From positions 1 to 13,731 of the forward strand of contig DDCB01000033.1 of the NCBI GenBank assembly GCA_002335425.1: a stretch of 13,731 bases of DNA, in the 5' to 3' direction. Of the stretch, positions 6,329-13,559 are shown piece by piece. The DNA is from Chthonomonas sp. UBA2017 (GTDB taxonomy: Bacteria; Armatimonadota; Fimbriimonadia; Fimbriimonadales; Fimbriimonadaceae). Numbering within the stretch: the first letter of the stretch is position 1; each line of letters opens with the position of its first letter. Position numbers and translations under genes: made by a program. A model generated the notes under the pieces. The model was given only the letters and a program-made list of their open reading frames with translations. It searched no databases and was not told the DNA's origin.

Positions 6329-9300
6329 TCAATGGCCCAGTTTCTGCTGCAGCTCTTTCGTTCCTTCATGATCCGGATTTAGCGCCGCCGCCCTTGCGAC
6401 CCACGCTCGAGCTTTTGGAATATCACCCTGCTCATCAGACAAGAGCGCCAAGAAGTAAGCTCCGTGCGGAAGATCCTGTTGGTCCAGCCACAGGAGATGC
6501 GGGACAGCTTGGTCCTTTCGCCCTTCTTCAAGAAGCGACTGAGCTAGACTGAGTCGCAAGTGACTATCGTGAGGTGCGCTTTCGAGTTCGTGCTGAATTC
6601 CTGGGATGGGAGATAGCCCAAACTTTTGCATCACGATGCTGTGTACTGGAATCCAAGAGACATAATCCCTCAAACGAATTGCTTGCGAGAGCAAATATTT
6701 TACCGCTTCAAAGTCTCCTTGGCTCAGAGCGGCCTGCGCATACATGACGACGATCTCAGGCATAAATTGATCGCTTAGAGATTGTTCCCAACGACTTTTG
6801 GCCGCAGAATAGTCTCCCATGGCCCAATGTTCTGCAGCCAGATTATGGAGCGTCTTGTAGCCTAGAATCCCTTGATCAACACTTGAAAACGTGTTGCTAA
6901 GGTTTGCCTTTAGAACTGATTCATACCTTTGAATTGCGCTCATATGGTCTTGCTGGGCAGAATCCAATTGAGCGAGATAGAATTCAATTTCAGGGTCCGC
7001 CCCAACTGCTTGGAGCCCTTGCTCCAAGCACGCACGGGCTTCGTCATCTCTGCCGAGGCTTCTCAGAGACTGGCCCCATAGAGCATACGACTTTCGGACA
7101 TGCGATTCGTTCGGCGCTGCAAGCTCGATTGACTTCCGGAGCGCATCGATGGCGATCTCGAACTCGCCCATGTAATGAGCGGTCATCCCAATGTTGAAGT
7201 GAACAAAGGGATGATCAGGTCTCTCGGCTAAGTCGAGCTGCAGAAGCTTCGAATCTCGGGCCCTCTTGCGGGCTTGGCCCGCAGGCGATGTGTCGTAGTT
7301 GCTGTGAAGGACAAAGGCATTGAGACGCCCGAGTCTTCCGCCTTCGGTAATACCAGCCTTCGAAGCAGCCAGGCGGAGTGAAGGCAAAATCTGCTCATGG
7401 ATGTGTCCTTCCCATTGAAGGCCCGGGAAATTCCTGAAGACCTTCACGTGATCGACTTGGACACCATGACCACGCTCTTCGACGAAGCGTACAGGCACGA
7501 CAAAGGCAATGACATCTTGAGGAGCAGAAAGGACTGCTTCAACGATCTCCCGCCCGCAGTGTTCCGGAAGGGTGTCGTCGGCGTCCAGCCACATGATCCA
7601 CTTATTCAAGACCCCCTGCATCGATTCAGTTCTTGCTGCAGCAAAGCTATCCTGCCACTCCCAAATTCGAACTGTAGCACCGCACTGGCGGGCGATCTCA
7701 ACGGTTCGATCTGTGGAGCCGGTGTCTAAAACACACATCTGAGTGAAGAAGGGTTTCGCACTCTCAAGACATTCTTGCAAACTCGACTCTTCGTTCTTCA
7801 CGATCATACAAAGCGCAATATCCGCCTCGCGTACCGCTTCTGCTGAAACGAGGCCGACTCGGGGTGGACGCCGACTCTCGTCAAAAACGATCCTTCGGCT
7901 TGACTGACCCGAGAGGTGCGAAGCAAAGCCACATTCAACATCACGATGCCACTTCTTGTAAAATGCTTGGTCGTTCTTCCAGGCTAGGCTTCTGAGATTG
8001 TGCGAAAACTGAACTTCGGCAAAAGTCTGACTTCCCAGATGGTGAATATAGCTCTTCTGGGCGACCAAAATTCGGTACCCTTCTCGGCGAAATCGATAGC
8101 AAATTTCCGCGTCTTCGGCACCACCCAGTTGAAAACGCTCATCGAATGCCCCATGCTCTTCCAGAACTGACCGCTTCACGGCGAAGCAAAATCCGATTGC
8201 AAAGTCCGTTTCTGTGTCGTCGGTCCAACGTTCTGCGACGACCTCAGCAAAGCCCTCTACCTGTTCAAGCGAGCTGAGACACGGCTCAATCATTTGCTCG
8301 GTGCAAGCGAAATTCGTCAGCGGAGCAGCGGCCGCCACATTTGAGTGGGTGTTTAGTGCCCGTATGAGCTCAACCAGCCCAGCGCGAGTGACGATGGCAT
8401 CGCTGTTCAGAAAGAGAACGACCTCTCCAGAGCTAGCCTCATAGGCCTGGTTACTCCCTTTCGCAAAGCCTCGATTTTCATCGTTCCGAATGAGCGTGAT
8501 CCATTCGTGTTGCGCGGCAACGGAAGCCGCTTGGTCTTTAGAAGCGTTATCCACGACGATGACCTCGTGGAGAAGATCACGGCACTTTTCGAGAGAATCT
8601 ACGCAGATTCGGAAAGCGCCTTCCGCTCCATAGAGAGGAATGCAAACCGAAATCGTTGGCCAAGGCTCTGGAAGTTCGGGCCGCGGATCCAGCGCCTTTG
8701 GGAAGAAGGCAGAATGCGCGCCTGTCTTCTCGGCAAACTGATAACTTTTGGGATGAGTCGGATGAAGATTCCGAGTCATCTTGTCTCGATCCCAACCCTT
8801 CCAAGTTCTTTCCCACCATCCCCTCTGGACTTCGTCCCGGTGGCTCCAGCTTGTGATCTTTCGCCAGATTCGCTCATCACTTCCGACATAACTCAGGTGG
8901 TGAATGATCCCGTATGTCGACTCAAGGAGCAGGAGCCGACCTCCACCAAACTCCCGGAGCTTGAGGTATTCGGCTCGGTCCAGGTTGATCAGTACGCAGG
9001 GGCAAAACGGTTCGCGAGGACGAATCACGAACTCAGGAGTTTTCCAGTAAGTGTCCCAGTGACAATACACTCGATCAGCCAGATCGGCCTCGGCGATCTG
9101 GTTCAAGTGGTCTAACAGTCCAGGCTCGTAAATCTCATCGGAGTCTTGAATGATGGCGTGAGTAAATCCCGCGTCACGGGCGATTTGGATGGAAGCCTTG
9201 CGGTGTTCTTCTTCGGTTTTCCACTCGCCGATCTCAACGGTCGCGCCCATTCGCTCGGCAATCTCAACCGACTGTTTCCAGCCTCTGGGTTCACCATTCC

Positions 9301-9409
9301 AAGAAACTCGGTTCACAACCACAAGATGGTCGAATCGTGAAGTGCTCTTCAGAGACACCTCCAAGAACTCGTTGTCATCATGAATGCAGGTCAGAGTACA
9401 CAGGCGCAC
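6329..9409 (-). CDS. Multidomain glycosyltransferase: three GT-A/GT2-like domains plus TPR tail
   Basis: Encodes 1026 residues. Domain 1 (about 1-245) is GT-A-like with QDSDEIY (D89-x-D91) and a Trp-rich segment. Domain 2 (252-500) is a clear family-2 glycosyltransferase: TISVCIPLYG, VIVVDNAS, NRGFAKGSN, LFLNSDA (nucleotide-sugar/metal site at 335-337), and GGAEDAEICYRFRREGY near 429-445. Domain 3 (530-705) is the second GT2 type: IALCMIVKNEESSLQECL, VLDTGSTDRTVEIA, WIMWLDADD (D609-x-D611), GHIHEQI. Residues about 730-1020 are TPR-like helical repeats (FNIGMTAHYMGEFEIAIDALRKSIEL and similar). There is no signal peptide or membrane helix, so it is probably cytoplasmic. It would transfer sugars from nucleotide sugars to a glycan or protein; acceptor and sugar are unknown. 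The GTG start has GGGAG seven bases upstream. It is the first gene of the leftward cargo, followed by the NifU-like gene. The cargo gives no other envelope-glycan genes to place it in a pathway. Confidence 0.92.
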   Translation of the reverse strand: MRLCTLTCIHDDNEFLEVSLKSTSRFDHLVVVNRVSWNGEPRGWKQSVEIAERMGATVEIGEWKTEEEHRKASIQIARDAGFTHAIIQDSDEIYEPGLLDHLNQIAEADLADRVYCHWDTYWKTPEFVIRPREPFCPCVLINLDRAEYLKLREFGGGRLLLLESTYGIIHHLSYVGSDERIWRKITSWSHRDEVQRGWWERTWKGWDRDKMTRNLHPTHPKSYQFAEKTGAHSAFFPKALDPRPELPEPWPTISVCIPLYGAEGAFRICVDSLEKCRDLLHEVIVVDNASKDQAASVAAQHEWITLIRNDENRGFAKGSNQAYEASSGEVVLFLNSDAIVTRAGLVELIRALNTHSNVAAAAPLTNFACTEQMIEPCLSSLEQVEGFAEVVAERWTDDTETDFAIGFCFAVKRSVLEEHGAFDERFQLGGAEDAEICYRFRREGYRILVAQKSYIHHLGSQTFAEVQFSHNLRSLAWKNDQAFYKKWHRDVECGFASHLSGQSSRRIVFDESRRPPRVGLVSAEAVREADIALCMIVKNEESSLQECLESAKPFFTQMCVLDTGSTDRTVEIARQCGATVRIWEWQDSFAAARTESMQGVLNKWIMWLDADDTLPEHCGREIVEAVLSAPQDVIAFVVPVRFVEERGHGVQVDHVKVFRNFPGLQWEGHIHEQILPSLRLAASKAGITEGGRLGRLNAFVLHSNYDTSPAGQARKRARDSKLLQLDLAERPDHPFVHFNIGMTAHYMGEFEIAIDALRKSIELAAPNESHVRKSYALWGQSLRSLGRDDEARACLEQGLQAVGADPEIEFYLAQLDSAQQDHMSAIQRYESVLKANLSNTFSSVDQGILGYKTLHNLAAEHWAMGDYSAAKSRWEQSLSDQFMPEIVVMYAQAALSQGDFEAVKYLLSQAIRLRDYVSWIPVHSIVMQKFGLSPIPGIQHELESAPHDSHLRLSLAQSLLEEGRKDQAVPHLLWLDQQDLPHGAYFLALLSDEQGDIPKARAWVARAAALNPDHEGTKELQQKLGH

Positions 9410-9981
9410 GTTGATCTCCCAAAATCGAACCCTAATACTGTAGCATCATTTAACCCACCTCAATTCTTGACGCCGCAGCAACTGGCTTCCTGAGCACTGA
9501 CCAGCCATGAGTGTTCGGAGGACGTTGTCTTTCAAGAAGAAATCGAATGAGCAAAAGGGAAACAATTCAGGGGTGATGAGATCACCAAGGTTCTAGAGCA
9601 TCGCGTGAGAGGCGCGGACCCCCTCTGTTCCCTCCATTCCCGCAGCCGGGATCGACACGGCAATCTGCGCCCCACTCAGGCTATCCATCTTTTGCTTTCA
9701 GATATAGCAAGCCAGCAGGCCAGCCAGCTTGCAGAGTCAGTTTGGCCTTGTTGCCTAACGTCTCTTTTCGGCACCCGTTCCGATTTCCTGGCGTTGTCCA
9801 TGGCCCTCCAAAGCCCCTTTCTCAGCCCGCTTGCAAGGCCCCTCATTTTCGGCCTTTGCCCTGCAAACGAGGGAGGTCCCTGCTCCCCTGAGCCTTGCCG
9901 CGTCTTCGCTACGGGCTTCTTTACGAGGCATGACGCCGGGCAATTCCGCCACGGCTTTTAGCCCTCAAAAGGAGACAGTTC
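9410..9981. other. Divergent intergenic region between cargo and plasmid backbone
   Basis: This 572-base stretch has no convincing gene. It must carry the promoters for the leftward glycosyltransferase group and the rightward backbone genes. Leftward, TTGAGG and CAGTAT are 17 bases apart (near 9463 and 9440) upstream of the GTG, a weak candidate. A small palindrome GGTGAT-GAG-ATCACC lies at 9572-9586. A GCCAGCTTGCA motif with a preceding CAGCCAG run lies at 9710-9734, just after an AT-rich GATATAG. ORFs of 65-118 codons on both strands at 9605-9961 look like chance frames. The boundary of the cargo insertion may lie here, but I see no terminal inverted repeats or target duplication. Confidence 0.6.
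9710..9734 (+). promoter_or_regulatory. Partition/operator-like motif, copy 1
   Basis: GCCAGCAGGCCAGCCAGC followed by TTGCAG contains GCCAGCTTGCA (9723-9733), shared exactly with 11383-11393 and 12182-12192. It sits upstream of the 69-residue and ArdC genes, next to an AT-rich GATATAG that could be a -10 region. The likely ligand is the plasmid's own ribbon-helix-helix protein, which could act here as a regulator or partition protein (inference). Confidence 0.45.
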
Positions 9982-10191
9982 ATGACCGAACAAACCACCT
10001 ACCTCGAAGTCCTTAGCGTGACCAAGGTCGACAAGAAAAGCATCTGGAGCAGGATCGGAACCGCTTTCCCGACCAAAGACGGAAGAGGCTACCGGCTGAA
10101 AATCACCCTCATCCCTCAGGGGCAAAATTCAGAGATCCTGATGCTGCTACCCAGGTCGGCTTCCATGAAACCTGACCGTGAGGAGCAGTAG
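9982..10191 (+). CDS. Small conserved plasmid protein upstream of ArdC
   Basis: Encodes 69 residues with the core KKSIWSRIGTAFPTKDGRGY followed by RLKITLIPQG and an ILMLLPR end. This matches, from memory, a family of short proteins of unknown function often found near ardC, DUF736 or transfer genes on alphaproteobacterial plasmids (pattern W-x-x-IGxAFPxKDGKG then hydrophobic strands and LxPR). It has no signal, membrane or catalytic motif, and is probably a small soluble beta-rich protein. The start is strong: AAGGAGA six bases before ATG. It is the first gene of the rightward backbone and lies 84 bases before ardC, likely in the same transcript. Function is unknown. Confidence 0.8.
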   Translation: MTEQTTYLEVLSVTKVDKKSIWSRIGTAFPTKDGRGYRLKITLIPQGQNSEILMLLPRSASMKPDREEQ

Positions 10192-10275
10192 CCCCTGGCT
10201 TCCCTTCTCAAGGGTTCATTCATCTTTTTCCTCTAACCTGGACGGGTCGTCAAGGCCCGAGAAAGGAGGCCAGCA

Positions 10276-11160
10276 ATGGCCCACAAAGACCAAAGCGACC
10301 GCGTGGACGTCTACACGCGCGTCACCAACAAGATCCTGGAGGCCATTGAAGCCGGTTCCAGCGAAGGCCGCTGGGAAATGCCCTGGTACGTGCCCGAAGG
10401 CATGGGTTACCCTGTCAATGCCGTCACCGGCGATGGATACAGGGGCGTGAATATCCTCACCCTGTGGGTTGAAAGCCAGCTCCGAGGCTACACCGATCCG
10501 CATTGGGCGACCTACCTTCAATGGCAGTCTGTCGGCAAGCAAGTTCGCAAGGGCGAGAAGGCCGCGATTGGCGTTGTATGGAAGCCTTGGGAACCCAAAG
10601 ATGGCCAGGAACAGCCTGCTGAGGGCGACGCGGACGAGAGCCGCGTTCGCATGTTTGGTCGCGCGTTCCCGCTCTTCAACGCCTCCCAGATCGACGGCTA
10701 TGAACCTCCCGTCGCGCCAGACATTCCGGAGATGCCGCGCATTGAGCCCGCTGAAACCTTCTTTGCATCTCTTGGGGCCGACATCAGACATGGCGGCGCT
10801 AAAGCCTTTTACCGGCCTTCTGGTGATTACATCCAAATGCCGCCCTTCACTGCCTTCCGCGACCCCGTCGCCTACTATGCGACCCTTGCCCATGAGGCCA
10901 CCCACTGGACCGGAGCCGAATGCCGCCTTGCCCGCGATCTCAAAGGACGCTTTGGCGATGAAAGCTACGCCGCCGAAGAGCTCGTCGCCGAGCTAGGCGC
11001 AGCCTTTCTCTCAGCAAGCCTTGGCCTCACGCCGGAGCCACGTCCCGACCATGCAATCTACGTGCAGTCCTGGCTCAAAGTCTTGAAGAATGACTCCCGC
11101 GCGATCTTCACCGCGTCTAGCCTAGCCCAGAAAGCCGCCGATTCAAGGCCCTGCCCCTGA
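10276..11160 (+). CDS. ardC: ArdC-type antirestriction protein (ssDNA-binding and zincin domains)
   Basis: Encodes 294 residues. The N-terminal part (about 8-145) is the ArdC ssDNA-binding domain: VYTRVTNKILEAIEAG, WEMPWYVPEG, NAVTGDGYRGVNIL, WATYLQWQSVGKQVRKGEKA, FPLFNASQIDG. The C-terminal part (about 155-290) is the zincin-like domain with AHEATHWTG (HEATH at 206-210) and YAAEELVAELGAAFL (235-244), which supplies the third, Glu, ligand. Known: ArdC proteins enter with conjugating DNA in plasmids such as pSa and protect it from restriction. The ribosome site AAAGGAGG stands six bases before ATG. The last residues (QKAADSRPCP) differ from the AAxYLL-like end I would expect, suggesting a small C-terminal frameshift or trimming after the conserved core. 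Its presence says the plasmid is, or was, transferred between hosts, though no relaxase or mating genes are in the window. Confidence 0.95.
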   Translation: MAHKDQSDRVDVYTRVTNKILEAIEAGSSEGRWEMPWYVPEGMGYPVNAVTGDGYRGVNILTLWVESQLRGYTDPHWATYLQWQSVGKQVRKGEKAAIGVVWKPWEPKDGQEQPAEGDADESRVRMFGRAFPLFNASQIDGYEPPVAPDIPEMPRIEPAETFFASLGADIRHGGAKAFYRPSGDYIQMPPFTAFRDPVAYYATLAHEATHWTGAECRLARDLKGRFGDESYAAEELVAELGAAFLSASLGLTPEPRPDHAIYVQSWLKVLKNDSRAIFTASSLAQKAADSRPCP

Positions 11161-11414
11161 ACCCAGTCCGCAGGAGCGACTTCCTCCGCCTCCTACGGGG
11201 CCATCGGCTCAACCACAGTTCTCACTTCCCTTCTAAAGCGAGCCGCCCTTCGTCGCGCCGCTAAAAGGTCATTGGGATGAGCAGCAGACGCCCCTTCGCC
11301 CCATTCGTCGAGGCTTTTCCTTCGAGCGACTCGTCTGTAGTATCATTCAGGCAGGCAGGACGCCCAGCAGGACTACTGGCCTGCCAGCTTGCAAGCTGGC
11401 AGGCAGGATTAAGG
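11161..11414 (+). promoter_or_regulatory. Leader region of the parA-parG-repA operon
   Basis: This 254-base gap has no gene. It holds TATCAT (11341-11346, five of six matches to a -10 box) with no good -35. GGCAGGCAGGA occurs twice (11350-11360 and 11398-11408), and a 26-base palindrome lies just before parA. The candidate ribosome site AGGA (11405-11408) touches the edge of the palindrome. A protein bound there could block both transcription and ribosome access, as expected for partition-operon autoregulation (inference). Confidence 0.5.
11379..11404. promoter_or_regulatory. Perfect 26-base palindrome, candidate parS/operator (motif copy 2)
   Basis: GCCTGCCAGCTTG (11379-11391) is followed directly by its exact reverse complement (11392-11404), giving a 26-base palindrome with no spacer, ending 10 bases before the parA ATG. 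Its left half holds GCCAGCTTGCA, also found at 9723 and 12182. Known: small ribbon-helix-helix partners of short ParA proteins bind symmetric or repeated sites upstream of their own operon, serving as operator and often as centromere. Confidence 0.65.
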
Positions 11415-12053
11415 ATGATCTTTTCAATCGTGAACCAAAAAGGGGGTGTCGGAAAAACCACCCTGAGCATCCACCTTGCCGACGGCCTTTTCAAAAGGGG
11501 ACGCAAAGTCGCGCTTATCGACGCTGACGCCCAGAACTCAAGCCTGCTCTGGTCAGCCGCCCGGACTGGTGAAAACCTCTTCCCGGTCATGAACATGGCG
11601 AAGGACACCCTTTACAAGGAAATCCAATCACTTTCTGGGGCCTTCGACGACATCGTGATCGACGGCCCGCCCCGTGTGGCCAGCATCCTAAAGGCCGCCA
11701 TCGCCGCCGCTGACGTTGTGATCGTCCCGGTGAAGCCTTCTTCTGTTGACGTCTGGGCCGCGACCGATGTGGTGCAACTCATCCAGGAAGTTCAGAACAT
11801 CAAGGAGGGCCTTCGCGCCACGTTTGTCATCAACGAGCGCAGGCCCAACACGCGTCTTGCCCGTGACGTCGAGGAGGCTCTGAAGCAGCTCGGCCTGGAG
11901 GTCACGGCGACCAGCATTCATAGCCGCAGTGCCTACGCCGTCTCGATAGGGGCGGGGCAAACCGTTTTCGACATTGAGCCGAACGGCAAAGCCGCCGCCG
12001 AAATGTCCCGACTGATCGACGAACTCACCCACGCGCCCAAGAGGAAAGCATGA
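11415..12053 (+). CDS. parA: ParA-family partition ATPase, short type Ib
   Basis: Encodes 212 residues. It starts IFSIVNQKGGVGKTTLSIHLADGL with the deviant Walker A KGGVGKTT (9-16), then VALIDADAQNSS (Walker A' region, 33-43), DDIVIDGPPR (78-87, Walker B), VVIVPVKPSSVDVWA, and FVINERRPNTRLARDVEEAL. Known: ParA ATPases of this class move plasmids by ATP-dependent binding to nucleoid DNA, driven by a small DNA-binding partner bound at the centromere. Short length and the lack of an N-terminal helix-turn-helix put it in type Ib (ParF-like), so operon repression must come from the partner. I chose ATG 11415, since it has AGGA six bases upstream and begins at the conserved first strand. A longer frame from 11277 would translate the palindrome into 46 unconserved residues. 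It overlaps the next gene by ATGA. Confidence 0.95.
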   Translation: MIFSIVNQKGGVGKTTLSIHLADGLFKRGRKVALIDADAQNSSLLWSAARTGENLFPVMNMAKDTLYKEIQSLSGAFDDIVIDGPPRVASILKAAIAAADVVIVPVKPSSVDVWAATDVVQLIQEVQNIKEGLRATFVINERRPNTRLARDVEEALKQLGLEVTATSIHSRSAYAVSIGAGQTVFDIEPNGKAAAEMSRLIDELTHAPKRKA

Positions 12054-12343
12054 GCAAAACACAAACCACCATCAAACCAAAGCCGGACGTCTCCCAGGCT
12101 CTCGAAAGCTTTATCGGAGCCGAAAACCAAAATCAGCCTAGCGCCCCTGCCATATCCGTTATCAAGACAGTCAGCCAGCCAGCCAGCTTGCAGGTTGTCC
12201 CCATGACGATGCTCAGCATCCGCATTCCGGCCAGTCTTCACCAGGATATGCGCGTCCATTCCGTCACTGTTGGACGCAATATCCAAGACATCGTCACAGA
12301 ACTACTTAAGAACTATCTCGCCGAGCAAAACCAGCAAGGCTAA
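12050..12343 (+). CDS. Ribbon-helix-helix partition partner (ParG-like)
   Basis: Encodes 97 residues. The first ~50 are polar and low in structure (TQTTIKPKP, AENQNQPSAPA). The end is a ribbon-helix-helix fold: strand TMLSIRIP (53-60), helix ASLHQDMRVHSV (61-72), turn around VGRN, helix IQDIVTELLKNYLAEQ (78-93). This matches ParG-type partners of short ParA proteins: a flexible tail that acts on ParA and a dimeric DNA-binding domain for the centromere/operator. Unlike ParG, no arginine occurs before residue 58, so a tail arginine finger is absent and lysines (3, 9, 11, 39) would have to serve. The ATG overlaps the parA stop (ATGA), with GAGGAAA before it. The likely DNA site is GCCAGCTTGCA, one copy of which lies in this gene. 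Confidence 0.85.
   Translation: MSKTQTTIKPKPDVSQALESFIGAENQNQPSAPAISVIKTVSQPASLQVVPMTMLSIRIPASLHQDMRVHSVTVGRNIQDIVTELLKNYLAEQNQQG
12172..12194 (+). promoter_or_regulatory. Partition-like motif, copy 3, inside the ParG-like gene
   Basis: Three CAGC steps lead into GCCAGCTTGCAGG (motif 12182-12192). The bases encode SQPASLQ in the flexible tail of the ParG-like protein, where coding constraint is low. Copy 1 has the same arrangement of CAGC steps before CAGCTTGCAG. Confidence 0.4.
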
Positions 12344-12353
12344 GCCTCACGCC

Positions 12354-13559
12354 ATGAAATCTATCCGTGAAATCGGCTTCGAGACCGAGCCGACCGAAGA
12401 GCCCAAACAAAAATCCTCGGGGCGAGTACCGATCACCGACCGGGCACAACGTCACGCCGAGACGTTTGGGCCGATCGCGGAAAAGGAAATCCAGCCTAAG
12501 GGCTATATGGCCCGCGAGCTCGTCCAGTGCGGCTTGCCGCTCAGCAAACCGACCGAAACCAAGATCGTCAGGAAAAACGGCAACCTTTCCGTAATCTTTC
12601 GCAGTGGTATGAACCGAAAAGGAGAGGAGATCGGTCTGCCTTACGGCTCAATCGCTCGGTTCCTTCTGGTCTACATCACGACTCGTGCCATCGCCAATAA
12701 GCACGCAGAAAACCCGCGCCGCATCAAAATCACGAGCCACCTCTACGACTTCCTCAGGGAGCTCGATGTGCCCATCGTCACCGGAAAGCGGGGAAGTGTT
12801 CGGGCCCTCAGAGAGCAGATCAACCGGCTCTTGCGGTGTGAGATTGCTTTCGTCCGCGAGGTCGAAGACGGCTCAGGAGCGAGAGATAGTTTCGCCCTCA
12901 TGCCGGTCACCGGCGAATACGACATCTGGTGGAACTATAAGGTTCCCGAACAAGATAGCTTTTTTGAAAGCTACATCGAGCTCAGTGAGACCTTCTACGA
13001 AGCGATCATCGCTTCACCTGTTCCGATCCTTCTTGATCATCTGAAGCAGCTCCGCCGCTCACCCCTTGCCATCGACTTCTACATCTGGGTCAGTTACCGC
13101 CTCTTCACCCTGAACGCCCAAAAGAAGGACGTTTTGCGTCTCCCCGTGCCCGTTCTCAAAGCGCAGCTTGGTTCATCGTTCGAGCGTAGCCGCGACTTCG
13201 TTAAGCACATGAACGAAGCTATCGAAAAGGTTCGGGGGGTCTTCCCGCACCTCCAATGCGAACTCACTCGGAACGGCTTCACCCTCTTCAAAGGGCCGAC
13301 GCCCCTGGCTGATCTCGACAAGTTCGCCCAGATCCACGGAGTGGAAGGGCGGGCCACCAAGAGCCTTCGTCAACTCGAAGCCAAGCGGCTTGATATGAAT
13401 ACCCTTGAAGCGGGGCGGGCCCTTGCGCCAGGCTGGGACATTCGTTACCTCGAAAGCGCGTATTGGGAGTGGGTGCAAGCAACCCAGCAGACGCCCAAGT
13501 ACGTCAAGGCGCACTTCATCAAGTTCTGCAAGACCCACGCGCAGCGCAACCCGCTCTGA
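12354..13559 (+). CDS. repA: Plasmid replication initiator, RepA_C type
   Basis: Encodes 401 residues. The conserved body starts near residue 94 with GLPYGSIARFLLVYITTRA, then RRIKITSHLYDFLRELDVP, TGKRGSVRALREQINRLLRCEIAFV (144-167), SETFYEAIIASPVPILLDHLKQLRRSPLAIDFYIWVSYRLF (211-251, winged-helix-like) and a C-terminal helical region. This is the pattern of the plasmid-encoded RepA family (Pfam RepA_C). Known: such initiators bind iterons near their gene and open the plasmid origin. The first ~90 residues are variable. I chose ATG 12354, 10 bases after the ParG-like stop. The longer frame from 12270 would overlap that gene and adds unconserved residues. The ribosome site is weak (AAGG, 14 bases away), so coupling to the upstream gene is likely and would tie initiator supply to the partition operon. 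Iterons and a DnaA-box-like site follow directly. Confidence 0.92.
   Translation: MKSIREIGFETEPTEEPKQKSSGRVPITDRAQRHAETFGPIAEKEIQPKGYMARELVQCGLPLSKPTETKIVRKNGNLSVIFRSGMNRKGEEIGLPYGSIARFLLVYITTRAIANKHAENPRRIKITSHLYDFLRELDVPIVTGKRGSVRALREQINRLLRCEIAFVREVEDGSGARDSFALMPVTGEYDIWWNYKVPEQDSFFESYIELSETFYEAIIASPVPILLDHLKQLRRSPLAIDFYIWVSYRLFTLNAQKKDVLRLPVPVLKAQLGSSFERSRDFVKHMNEAIEKVRGVFPHLQCELTRNGFTLFKGPTPLADLDKFAQIHGVEGRATKSLRQLEAKRLDMNTLEAGRALAPGWDIRYLESAYWEWVQATQQTPKYVKAHFIKFCKTHAQRNPL

Noticed and set aside
8507..9115. 202-codon + strand ORF opposite the glycosyltransferase
   Set aside because: It is the antisense of well-conserved GT2 domains, with no recognisable motifs and no ribosome site.
9605..9961. 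118-codon + strand ORF and a 65-codon - strand ORF in the divergent region
   Set aside because: Composition is unlike a folded protein (Leu/Ser/Pro/Arg-rich chance frames), there are no convincing ribosome sites, and the region carries regulatory motifs instead.
9410..9981. Insertion sequence or transposon end at the cargo/backbone border
   Set aside because: I found no transposase, no terminal inverted repeats and no target-site duplication in this stretch.
10216..10905. 229-codon - strand ORF opposite ardC
   Set aside because: The ArdC frame on the + strand has unmistakable HEATH and EELVAEL motifs. The opposite frame is a GC-rich shadow.
11277..11414. 46-residue N-terminal extension of ParA
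   Set aside because: It would translate the palindrome and the CAGG repeats. The conserved ParA fold starts exactly at ATG 11415, which has its own AGGA site.
12270..12353. 28-residue N-terminal extension of RepA
   Set aside because: It would overlap the ParG-like gene by about 70 bases. ATG 12354 follows that gene's stop by 10 bases and fits an operon.
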